DNA of 64,000 nt from Marchantia polymorpha subsp. ruderalis (taxonomy: Eukaryota > Streptophyta > Marchantiopsida > Marchantiales > Marchantiaceae): assembly GCA_037833965.1 (NCBI GenBank), contig AP031352.1, positions 11,698,501-11,762,500 on the forward strand, in the 5' to 3' direction. Every line of letters starts with the position of its first letter. Within the stretch, counting starts at the first letter, position 1. Shown here piece by piece: positions 26,501 to 34,893 of the stretch. The position numbers and the translations under genes are program-made. Under the pieces are notes generated by a model that saw nothing but the letters and a program-made list of their open reading frames with translations, searched no databases and was not told the DNA's origin.

Positions 26501-27597
26501 AGTAACTTCAAGGTTACTTGATAGATGGTACTTTATTGTATTGAATATGAAATAAGACAGATGATATGCTCTGTAATTTTCAAAAAAATTAGTAAAAACT
26601 TCTATTTTTTATGAAAATATTTGAAGTTATTTCAATCTTTCAACTTAAAGATTCACTAAGTGACATCTTGCACAATAAATACACATCTTGTTTCACTTAT
26701 AACTCTCTCCAAAGACTTTGGAATGTCTCTATTGCGTCTCAAATGCTTAACAAGACTAGATGGAGAAGTCAACCAAATTTACTTGATAGATTGTATAGAA
26801 CAGAGATTAAATAATAAAGTGATTTTTTTTAAATATATGACAAGTTATCATATAAAATAAGAAGTATGATGTACTTTGTAAGTTTCAAGAGAGTTAGCAA
26901 AACTTCTCTTCATATATGAAAAAATTTAAAGATATTTAAATTTTTCAATTTAGATATCTTGTATTTCTTCATTGATGCGTTTGGTGGGTTGTTTATTGGC
27001 ATGATCAATGCTTTCTGTGCGCGTAGTGAAACGCGGTGTCCAAGTTGATAATTTTCTTGTTACAATGATCCATATCAAGATCTTCGTTTAGTTTTGACTG
27101 TATCTGCCTCCATGTACTTGAGTTAGTACTCGCATAATTAATTAGACATGAGAATATCCCTAATCACATCATATCATGAATCAATATTCACATCAAACAT
27201 CATATTACACAAATTTTCATACATCATCACAAATGTAACATAATAATACTTTTACTTTCACATTGTTGATTAGATCACAAGACTTATTAGTATATCATAA
27301 AATAATTTTCAATTGAAATCCAATCAATTTCATTATATGATTCAAAAACTATGTTTTTTTATACTATACATTTTTCACCATAGATTTATTTTTTAAGGAT
27401 TCACCTTCTAAAAAAGGCATTAGAATCTTCAATTCAAATCAAATATTTAGCTTAAATTATGTCAATAGCAATTTTTAAATAAACTACATTTTTGTAAGAG
27501 TGCAAATGATCTTAAATGCTATATTGACTCTTAAAGTTGTATTGATTCTTGCACATGATTATCCATTTTCAAAAAAATATTATATAGATTATTAACA
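23600..27597. other. AT-rich, decayed intergenic DNA
   Basis: Strongly AT-rich with poly-A/poly-T runs and no supported gene. At 24036 AGTATCAGAG resembles a degenerate copia primer-binding site, suggesting that old retroelement remnants make up part of the stretch, but no LTR pair is recognisable. A diverged direct duplication at 26392-26965 is listed separately. The young copia element begins at the right end. Confidence 0.5.
26392..26965 (+). repeat. diverged direct duplication, period about 300 bp
   Basis: Segments near 26392-26660 and 26695-26965 align in order. Paired blocks include CCAAAGGTTTAGAAATGT with CCAAAGACTTTGGAATGT, TTACTTGATAGATGGTA with TTACTTGATAGATTGTA, and AAAACTTCTATTTTTTATGA with AAAACTTCTCTTCATATATGA. 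Many substitutions and small indels separate them, so this is an old duplication. The unit has no recognisable coding content. Confidence 0.6.
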
Positions 27598-27602
27598 TTA
27601 AC
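27598..27602. repeat. 5' target-site duplication TTAAC
   Basis: TTAAC directly precedes the 5' LTR and is repeated directly after the 3' LTR at 34889-34893, as expected of copia integration. Confidence 0.9.
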
Positions 27603-27879
27603 TGTTGATATTAACTCTGGTTCAGGAGTTAACTGAGGTTAGTTAACCTTGGTTAACCGCATATGTAGCTATTTATAGCTTAGGTGGTTGACTACCTTGG
27701 GTATATATACCCTGAGGGTGATAGGAAGAGGATCACTTCAAGCATTCAAGCAGTAAACTCTCTAGTGCTCTTCTCCCCGTGGACGTAACCTTTGAGGGTG
27801 AACCACGTTATACTCTCGTGTAACTCGTGTTGGTGTGACTCTGGTGTCGATGTGACGGTTCTGAGTTTTAACGTTATCA
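27603..27879 (+). repeat. 5' LTR of the copia element
   Basis: 277 bp, TG...CA ends. It contains a cluster of GTTAAC-like repeats (27610-27660) and a palindromic TATA box GGGTATATATACCC at 27699-27712, the likely promoter. It differs from the 3' LTR at about three positions (C/A near 27622, A/G near 27787, A/G near 27850). Confidence 0.96.
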
Positions 27880-27881
27880 AT

Positions 27882-27893
27882 TGGTATCAGAGC
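27882..27893 (+). promoter_or_regulatory. primer-binding site for initiator-Met tRNA
   Basis: TGGTATCAGAGC two bases after the 5' LTR is the standard plant copia/gypsy primer site, complementary to the 3' end of tRNA-iMet. Confidence 0.95.
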
Positions 27894-28037
27894 GAGGTCC
27901 GGTTTGGACTCTGTGTCATAAAAAGTTTTATGAGACCAAATGTAGTGACAAGTTTTTCCATGGAGTCAATGTCTTTGGAGTTGTGAGTTTTTTCTTTCTG
28001 TTTTTCCAGTTTTTTGGTGTTTGGCACTTACAGAGTT

Positions 28038-28390
28038 CTGTCAAAATCTGACGTATATTTTCAGTGACAGTCTTTTACAGTCAAAATCTGACGGTTTTTT
28101 TTCAGTGACAGTATTTTCTGTCACAATCTGACGTATATTTTCAGTGACAGTTTTTTACAGTCAAAATCTGACGGGTTTTTTCAGTTCTGTCAAAATCTAA
28201 CGTATATTTTCAATGACAGTCTTTTACAGTCAAAATCTGACGGGTTTTTTCAGTGACAATATTTTCTGTCACAATCTGACGTATATTTTCAGTGACAGTT
28301 TTTTACAGTCAAAATCTGACGGGTTTTTTCAGTGACAGTATTTTCTGTCAAAATCTGACGTAATTTTTAGTGACAGTCTTTTACAGTTTT
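28038..28390 (+). repeat. leader tandem array 1, ~79-bp unit, about 4.6 copies
   Basis: Units start near 28038, 28118, 28187, 28266 and 28345. Each unit is itself a diverged dimer of a ~40-bp motif built on CTGTCAAAATCTGACGTATA and CAGTCAAAATCTGACGGGTT. Because it mixes CTGTCA and TGACAG, the transcript can form many short stems. One unit (28118-28186) has lost about 10 bp. It is non-coding, between the primer site and gag. Confidence 0.9.
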
Positions 28391-28671
28391 TTCCTTTCTT
28401 TTTTCTTTTCAAAACTATCAACAAAGTTTTCAGTAGAACTTTGAGTTTATATCTTGAAGTTTAATAGAAACTATCAGAAAATTTTTCAATAAAGGTTCGA
28501 GAGCAGGTTTCAGTGAAATCGTTTGAGAGTGTTTTTTTTTTTTTTTTTTTTTGAAACTTACAGTGGTTTGGAGTTTCAACTTCAACTTCGAGTTGCCTCG
28601 AAGATCTTGTGCAGATTTTGTTGATTTCCAGCTCGTCTTGTTGGATATTATCTCTATAATCTCCGGAAGAA

Positions 28672-28868
28672 GAAAGTAGTAGCAGCGGCAAACGCTTGTT
28701 CAGGGAGCGGAGGAGTAAAACGTCGAGCGAACAAGAAAGTAGTAGCAGCGGCAAGCGCTTGTTCAGGGAGCGGAGGAGTAAAACGTCGAACGAAGGAGAA
28801 AGTAGTAGCAGCGGCAAGCGCTTGTTCAGGGAGCGGAGGAGTAAAACGTCGAACGAAGGAGAAAGGTA
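28672..28868 (+). repeat. leader tandem array 2, 63-bp unit, three copies
   Basis: Copies begin at 28672, 28735 and 28798, each exactly 63 bp, nearly identical, starting GAAAGTAGTAGCAGCGGCAA. Because 63 is a multiple of three, both strands carry an open 21-residue repeat; on the plus strand it reads ESSSSGKRLFRERRSK..., but no ATG precedes it after a TAA at 28657, so translation is doubtful. Confidence 0.92.
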
Positions 28869-29029
28869 GTGGCGAAGTCTTCCCCGGCGCGGCCGACCGC
28901 AGTGTGGCAGCCCCGAGCAGCGGCGAGGCCCTCCGACCGGAAGAGAGGGAGCCCACGGAGGAGACACCCCCAGGAAGGTAGCTGGTAAACCCTAAACCCA
29001 CCCTGCGCACCCCCCGCGCGGTGCGCAGT

Positions 29030-29680
29030 TGACAGGCCGTGCGGTTAGGACAAAGGAGGAGGTGGAGGGTTAGAGAAAGCAGTAGCGATCACCCCCCCCC
29101 CCCCACCCCCAGTTGGCAGGTCGTGAGGAGGGATCCACCAAAGGAGGAGCGCCTACTCCTCACGCCCCCCGCGCGGTTAGGCCAGGGAGGCCACGGAGGA
29201 GCGCCTACTCCTCCCGCCCTCCGCGCGGTTAGGGCAGGCAGGGAGGCCACGGAGGAGCACCCTACCGCGCGGTTAGGGAGGGTTAAGGAGCCACGGAGGG
29301 CCACCTCCCGCGCGCGGTTAGGGAGTGAGGCCACGAAGGAGCTCCCCCGCGCGGTTAGGGCAGGGAGGACACAGAGGAGCGCCTACTCCCCCCGCCCCCC
29401 GCGCGGTTAGGGAGGGTTAAGCCACGGAGGAGCACCCCCGCGCAGTTAGGACACACTTGCAGGACACACGCGGTTAGGGCAGGACTACCCCCGCGCGGTT
29501 AGGGAGGGTTAAGGAGCCATGGAGGTCCACCTCCCGCGTGCGGTTAGGGAGGGAGGAGGGTCACCTCTCGCGCGCGGTTAGGGAGGGAGGCCACGAAGGA
29601 GCTCCCCCCGCGCGGTTAGGGCAGGGAGGACACACTCACAGGGTTAAGGAGGGAGGCCACGGAGGGCCACCCCCTGTTAG
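29030..29680 (+). repeat. leader GC-rich minisatellite with GCGGTTAGGG core
   Basis: A degenerate array of 25-65-bp units with extreme G/C content and strand asymmetry. The core GCGGTTAGGG recurs ten times (about 29225, 29269, 29314, 29351, 29403, 29470, 29495, 29538, 29574, 29612), separated by variants of AGGGAGGCCACGGAGGAG and runs of C. A 13-C run sits near 29092. The many GGG and GGAGG blocks give G-quadruplex potential. It is non-coding and interior to the copia element. Confidence 0.85.
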
Positions 29681-29681
29681 G

Positions 29682-29801
29682 AGTTAGGCCAGAGTTCGAC
29701 CGCAACACACCGTAGGGTGGCACCCCCCACCCCCATGTCGTAGTTAGGCCAGAGTTCGACCGCAACACACCGCAGGGTGGCACCCCCCACCCCCATGTCG
29801 T
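29682..29801 (+). repeat. leader tandem duplication 3, 60-bp unit
   Basis: 29682-29741 and 29742-29801 are identical except for one T/C difference (29713 versus 29773). The unit starts AGTTAGGCCAGAGTTCGACC and ends in CCCCATGTCGT. Confidence 0.95.
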
Positions 29802-30146
29802 AGTCGGCGAAATATTTAGGGTAGTTAGCCGCCCGGTTTAGGGCACAACATCGTCTGCAACGTGGTTGGAAGTGAACTTGGTCGAGTTCTGACGTGGTTA
29901 GACCAACCGTGGTTACAATTGATGTAGTTAATCTGAACGTGGTTATAGTCGTGGTCGGAGGGGCAACGGTCGAACGACGGTAACGGTGACGGTGATATCA
30001 ACGGTGACGGTCGGACCTACGGTGCAGGAATATTCCGTCATAAATATTTCTCAGAAATATTTTTCATCAGAATCTAGTCAAATTGGGTATCGTTGGAAAG
30101 CTCTCGACACAACTAGAGCATCTAGGCACTTTTCAGGACCTGAACG

Positions 30147-31094
30147 ATGAATCAAAAGGAGGAAATTGACTCGGAAGCTGCTATTGTCTCTCATTTTTGA
30201 CGTGTAGAATCTATAGGTCGACAAATTGGTGGCAATTTTGGATATAACATCATACCTTTCGATGGCCACGGTGATAATTTGCTTTGGAAAAAGCAAGTAA
30301 AAGTGAAACTACGATCCATGGGTCTCACTATCTGCTTGGGAGAAAAACCTTCTAGCATAAATGACATTGAATGGGCTACTGCTCAGGACCAGGCAGTTTG
30401 CACTGTGTTGGCATATCTAGACCCTACTATACTCAAGCAGGTTGAGGAGTACTCTGAAGTTTCCAAGTTGCTCGATGCGCTTCAACAACGGTTTCATCAA
30501 AAGAATCCAACGATTGTGATGAACACTTACATGCGATTGTTACGGTTCACTATGAAGCCTGGCACGCACATACAAGACCACATTCACGCCTATGGAAATC
30601 TATTGGTGGATCTTCGGAATATGGGGGAGGAGCTTACTGACACAAAGAAGGCAATGCATCTTCTTCACTCATTACCATCTACCTATCAGACACTATCGAA
30701 GATTCTTCTTCATCGTCAGAACACAGCAGTCACTTACAACGAGGTTGTAAGTGCACTTCTGACGGATGCAGTTGAGCAGGATTTGTTATCTCCTTCCGTT
30801 CCATCCACTTCTGGGACAACACTTTTTATGGCAAAAGGTCAGTCACAACCGAGAGACATCCACGATTCACGACATCCAGGCTTGAAGCGACAGAGATCAA
30901 AATCTCCTGACCGAAGGAAAGTACAATTTCTGGCTCAACCATTTGACAAGAAGAATGTTGTTTGTTGGAGCTGTGGTAAGAAAGGCCACATCAAGAAGTT
31001 TTGCCGGATGACCAGTACAACCTCCCCTTCAGTGGCAAACGTTGTTGAACATCTTGATACTGAGGCAAACGATTTGTACACGGATGGCCTATGA
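30147..31094 (+). pseudogene. copia gag with nucleocapsid zinc knuckle, early TGA
   Basis: The first ATG in the gag frame is at 30147 and is followed after 17 codons by TGA (30198-30200); the frame then stays open to TGA at 31092-31094. Gag forms the cytoplasmic virus-like particle. Visible features are the UBN2-like gag core (WATAQDQAVCTVLAYLD, about 30373-30423), the helix ending in the LLHSLPSTYQTL motif (about 30660), a basic linker (LKRQRSKSPDRRK) and the CCHC zinc knuckle CWSCGKKGHIKKFC (about 30964-31005). Start and position fit copia gag. The stop at 30198 would leave only a 17-residue peptide unless read through or restarted at an internal ATG. Confidence 0.88.
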
Positions 31095-32891
31095 TGCCAG
31101 AGGTATGCCCTCTGCAACTCACCGCAAGTTGTTGGTGATGTATGGATTCTGGACAGTGCTTGTTCTTATCAAATTTGTTACATTAGAGAGTTCTTTTGTA
31201 CTTTCTCCGTATCAAACGGTTCAGTTCTTATGGGGAACGACCAACCCTGTAGAATTGAGGGTGTTGGATCTGTAAAGATCCGCATGTTTGATGGTGTCAA
31301 CCGTACGTTGAACCAGGTTAGGTTTATACCTAACATGAGAAAGAACTTGATCTCTCTTGGAGTGTTGGACTCACACGGCTTAGAATGGAGTTCTCGGCAG
31401 GGCGCGTTAGATGTCAGATCATGTGATAAGAAAATTATTCTTCGGGGATACAAGCATAATAATCTGTACTTGTTAGAGGGCATCACTGTTTGTGGCGAAG
31501 TTCACTTTACCAGATCTCGCGTTGAGATGTCTCATGTATGGCATTCCAGATTAGGCCATATGAGTGATCGATACATGTCTCTTCTTGATGAGAAAAATGT
31601 ATTACCCAGTTTGGGTAAAGTTGATCTGTCATTTTGTGAACATTGCATCATAGGAAAGCAACATAGGAAAACTTTTGGCGTTGGAACTCATAATTCCAAG
31701 GACATACTTGAGTATGTACATAATGATGTGTGGGGACCATCTCCTGTTGCCTCACTATCTGGAAAGTTGTACTATGTCTCCTTTATAGATGATTACTCTA
31801 GATATGTGTGGGTATATTTTCTTACCCACAAGTCTGAGGTGTTCTCAACCTTCAAAAGTTGGCGCATACAAGTTGAGACTCAGACTGGACACAAGGTGAA
31901 ATATTTACGATCAGATAATGGTGGCGAGTATACTAGTGAGGAATTTCAGAGGTATTGTATAGAGGAGGGGATTACTCGCCATTTCACGACGGTTTATACT
32001 CCACAACAAAATGCTGTTTCTGAGCGACTCAATCGAACAGTGTTGGAGAAAGTGCGGAGTATGCTAAGCGAATCCGGTTTACCAGGGGAAATTTGGGCCG
32101 AAGCTGTCAACACCGCAACTTATTTGGTAAACCTTTCTCCTTCTAGTGCAATCAATTTCTCAACACCGTTTGAACTGAGACATAAACGGATGGCAGATTA
32201 TAGTCGTTTGAGAATTTTTGGTTGTACTGCTTATACTCTTATACCTAAGAAGCACAGGAACAAATTAGAACCTACATCCAAGAAATGTCGTTTTCTTGGA
32301 TATGCTAGTGGCGTGAAAGGTTACAGGCTATGGGATCCTGTTGCCTGCAAGGTGATTGTTCGTAGAGATGTTTCTTTCAATGAGCCTCGCTTATTGAAAG
32401 AGGGGGAGAATGTGGAGGCTAACAAGGGAAAATCTTTACTCACTGATATTGTTGTGGGGGAGTATGATCATTCTATCACAAATGATATGTCACATGAAGA
32501 AGCACCGATACATGTGGAGCAAGTTCTTGAGGAACAAGAATCACAGGAGCAGGCTATTATTTGTGAGCCTATTGCAACAATACCAGACAACAGAGATCAA
32601 ATGGAAACGTCTACTAGGAGATCACAACGATCTAGTAGAGCGCCTGAGAGATTTGGTGTATGGGCAAATTCATCTATTCTCAAGGATCGTGATCTTGATT
32701 TTGAAGAGGAGGATGGTTTGGCGTTGATCCTGGAAGAAGGTGAACCCTCTTCATACAGAGAAGCTCAAGCTTTGGTCAACAAGCTTGAATGGAATGCTGC
32801 TATGGAGCGAGAGATGCAGTCACTGATTGACAACAAGACTTGGGAGTTGGTTGAGCTTCCTAAAAATCAGACAGTGATTGACTCCAAGTGA
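31095..32891 (+). pseudogene. copia pol part 1: protease and integrase
   Basis: Same frame as gag, open from just after the TGA at 31092 to TGA at 32889-32891. The protease site reads WILDSACSYQI (about 31144), where the family usually has Asp-Ser/Thr-Gly: the glycine is replaced by alanine, which may impair the protease. The gag-pre-integrase region leads to the HHCC zinc site (WHSRLGHM, about 31536; CEHC, about 31636). The integrase core shows Asp in NDVWGP (about 31721), Asp in RSDNGGEY (about 31910) and Glu in NAVSERLNRT (about 32018). The linker to RT is acidic and Gln/Glu-rich. The terminal TGA falls where the family has a conserved tryptophan codon. Confidence 0.9.
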
Positions 32892-34340
32892 GTGTACAAG
32901 CTGAAAGACAATCCAGCACGAGATGATGCAAGAATCTTCAAAGCCAGACTAGTGGCTAGAGGTTTCACACAGGAAAAGGGTGTGGATTATAACGAAGTTT
33001 TTTCGCCTGTAGCAAAATACGCTACAATTCGTCTGGTATGTGCACTGGCCGCAACATTCAGTCTTGTTATGGATCAGATGGATGTGGTTACATCTTTTCT
33101 TTATGGATATTTAGAGGAGGAGATCTACATGAGACAACCAATTGGCTTTGAGGTCAAAGGCCAGGAGAGATGGGTCTGTAGATTACTGAAATCATTGTAT
33201 GGATTGAAGCAAGCTCCTAGGCAATGGAATACACGTTTTGATGAGTTTATGAAGGCACAAGGTTTTCTACGAAGCGTGTATGATCCTTGTGTCTATATGA
33301 AGAAGGTGAATGATGAGACTTTCAATCTCATCATTTTAGTACTCTACGTTGACGACATGCTTATCTTGGCAAAGAACCAATCCGATGTCGATGAATGCAA
33401 AAGCCAGCTGAAGTCTGCATTTAAGATGAAGGATATGGGGAAGTCAAGAAGGATACTAGGCATGGATATTTATAGAGATTTTGAACAGAAGAAGCTATGG
33501 CTGAGTCAGGACAAGTATGTTCGCCGTATACTTGACAGATTCAACATGGCCGATTCGAAAGGAGTATGGACTCCTCTACCAGCACATTTAAAACTTTCCG
33601 CAACCCAATGTCCTACAGATGCTGTGGAAAAGGGAACAATGTCATGTGTTCCCTATGAACAAGCTGTAGACAGTCTCATGTATTTAATGGTGTGCACTAG
33701 GCCTGATATTGCTCTAGCAATGGGAAAGGTGAGCAGGTATATGTCAAATCCAGGAAAATTTCACTGGGAAGCAGTGAAATGGATTCTAAGATATCTGAAG
33801 AGTACTGTGGATTATGGCTTATTGTTTGATGGCTTATTAGACAATGCCAAGTCCCTGTTTGGCTACGTTGATGCTAACTATGGACAAGATTTAGACAAGA
33901 GTAGATCTACAACCGGATATGTGTTTACACTTGGCGGCGGAAGCATTAGTTGGAGATCTACCTTGCAGAAGTGCGTAGCTCAGTCAACAATAGAAGCTGA
34001 GTACGTGGCAGCAGTAGAAGCAGCAAAGGAAGCTATTTGGTTAGATAAGCTTATCATGGAGATGGGACTAACACAATGCGTGGTCAATCTTCATTGTGAT
34101 AGCCAGAGTGCTTTACATTTGGCTGCGAATCAAGTCATGGATAGCCGAGTGAAGCACATCGACATCAGGTATCACTTTATTAGACAAGCGGTGTCTGATA
34201 AAACAATTGAGCTAGTCAAGATTGACGGTAAACTCAATCCAGCTGATGCGTTGACCAAAGTTATTCCTTTGGAGAGTTTCAAGCGACATTGTGCTACTAT
34301 GCAAATTGTGCATAGGGAGCACAAGAGATATGGTTCTTAG
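32892..34340 (+). pseudogene. copia pol part 2: reverse transcriptase and RNase H
   Basis: 482 codons in the same frame, entered directly after TGA 32889. The RVT_2-type RT has FKARLVARGFTQ (about 32937), QMDVVTSFLYGYL, LKSLYGLKQAPRQW and the catalytic YVDD at 33345-33356. RNase H follows with YVDANYGQDLDKSRSTTGYV (about 33862), IEAEYVAA and DSQSALHLA. It ends RHCATMQIVHREHKRYGS. Apart from the upstream TGA nothing interrupts this part. One RNase H residue pattern (DANYGQD instead of the more usual DADWAGD) looks altered. Confidence 0.93.
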
Positions 34341-34611
34341 TTACCTCTGTATATTGTTACTCTATCCTCTTATGATTACGGTTTAGTTTTAGTTAACTCT
34401 CGTTTAAAGAGGGACCTTGTGATAGGTTTCCGTCTAGAACTTTCCGCAGAGTAATAATATAGGTTAGAGAGGTGATTTAAATTCCTTGACATGAGTTAAG
34501 GTGAGATATTGTTGAGTTACCTCTGTATATTATTACTCTATCTTGGTATGAGAGTAATAATATAGGTTAGAGAGGTTACTAAGATTCCTTAACGCGAGTT
34601 AAGGGGGAGAT
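34341..34611 (+). repeat. duplicated stem region and polypurine tract before the 3' LTR
   Basis: GTTACCTCTGTATATT(G/A)TTACT and its partner AGAGTAATAATATAGGTTAG occur twice: around 34342-34500 with a long loop, and at 34515-34570 with an 11-base loop (perfect 14-bp stem 34526-34539/34551-34564). Each copy ends in a GAGTTAAGG purine stretch followed by TTGTTGA. Only the second, AAGGGGGAGA at 34601-34610, abuts the true LTR. Confidence 0.8.
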
Positions 34612-34888
34612 TGTTGATATTAACTCTGGTTAAGGAGTTAACTGAGGTTAGTTAACCTTGGTTAACCGCATATGTAGCTATTTATAGCTTAGGTGGTTGA
34701 CTACCTTGGGTATATATACCCTGAGGGTGATAGGAAGAGGATCACTTCAAGCATTCAAGCAGTAAACTCTCTAGTGCTCTTCTCCCCGTGGACGTGACCT
34801 TTGAGGGTGAACCACGTTATACTCTCGTGTAACTCGTGTTGGTGTGACTCTGGTGTCGGTGTGACGGTTCTGAGTTTTAACGTTATCA
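34612..34888 (+). repeat. 3' LTR of the copia element
   Basis: 277 bp, aligned end to end with 27603-27879 without gaps and with about three substitutions. It is followed by the TTAAC target duplication. Confidence 0.96.
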
Positions 34889-34893
34889 TTAAC
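34889..34893. repeat. 3' target-site duplication TTAAC
   Basis: Matches 27598-27602 exactly. Confidence 0.9.

Larger units (their letters stand above)
27603..34888 (+). mobile_element. complete Ty1/copia LTR retrotransposon, recently inserted
   Basis: The 7286-bp element has 277-bp LTRs beginning TGTTGATATT and ending GTTATCA, a primer-binding site complementary to initiator-Met tRNA, a purine tract before the 3' LTR, and gag-protease-integrase-RT-RNase H in that order (integrase before RT, diagnostic of Ty1/copia). It is flanked by the 5-bp target duplication TTAAC (27598-27602 and 34889-34893). I count three substitutions between the LTRs (about 1%), so insertion is recent. The element is structurally full length, but its single reading frame is cut by TGA at 30198, 31092 and 32889. 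A 2.3-kb leader lies between the primer site and gag. Confidence 0.96.

Noticed and set aside
28987-29000. Telomere repeat (AAACCCTAAACCCA)
   Set aside because: Only two units and inside the retrotransposon leader; not an interstitial telomere array.
28461-29410. Overlapping frames of 118-168 codons on both strands in the copia leader
   Set aside because: Generated by the 63-bp and GC-rich tandem arrays; no start in context and no family similarity beyond the repeat.
27603-29801. CRISPR-like array from spaced repeats in the leader
   Set aside because: Direct tandem repeats without unique spacers in a eukaryotic retrotransposon; no cas-like genes.
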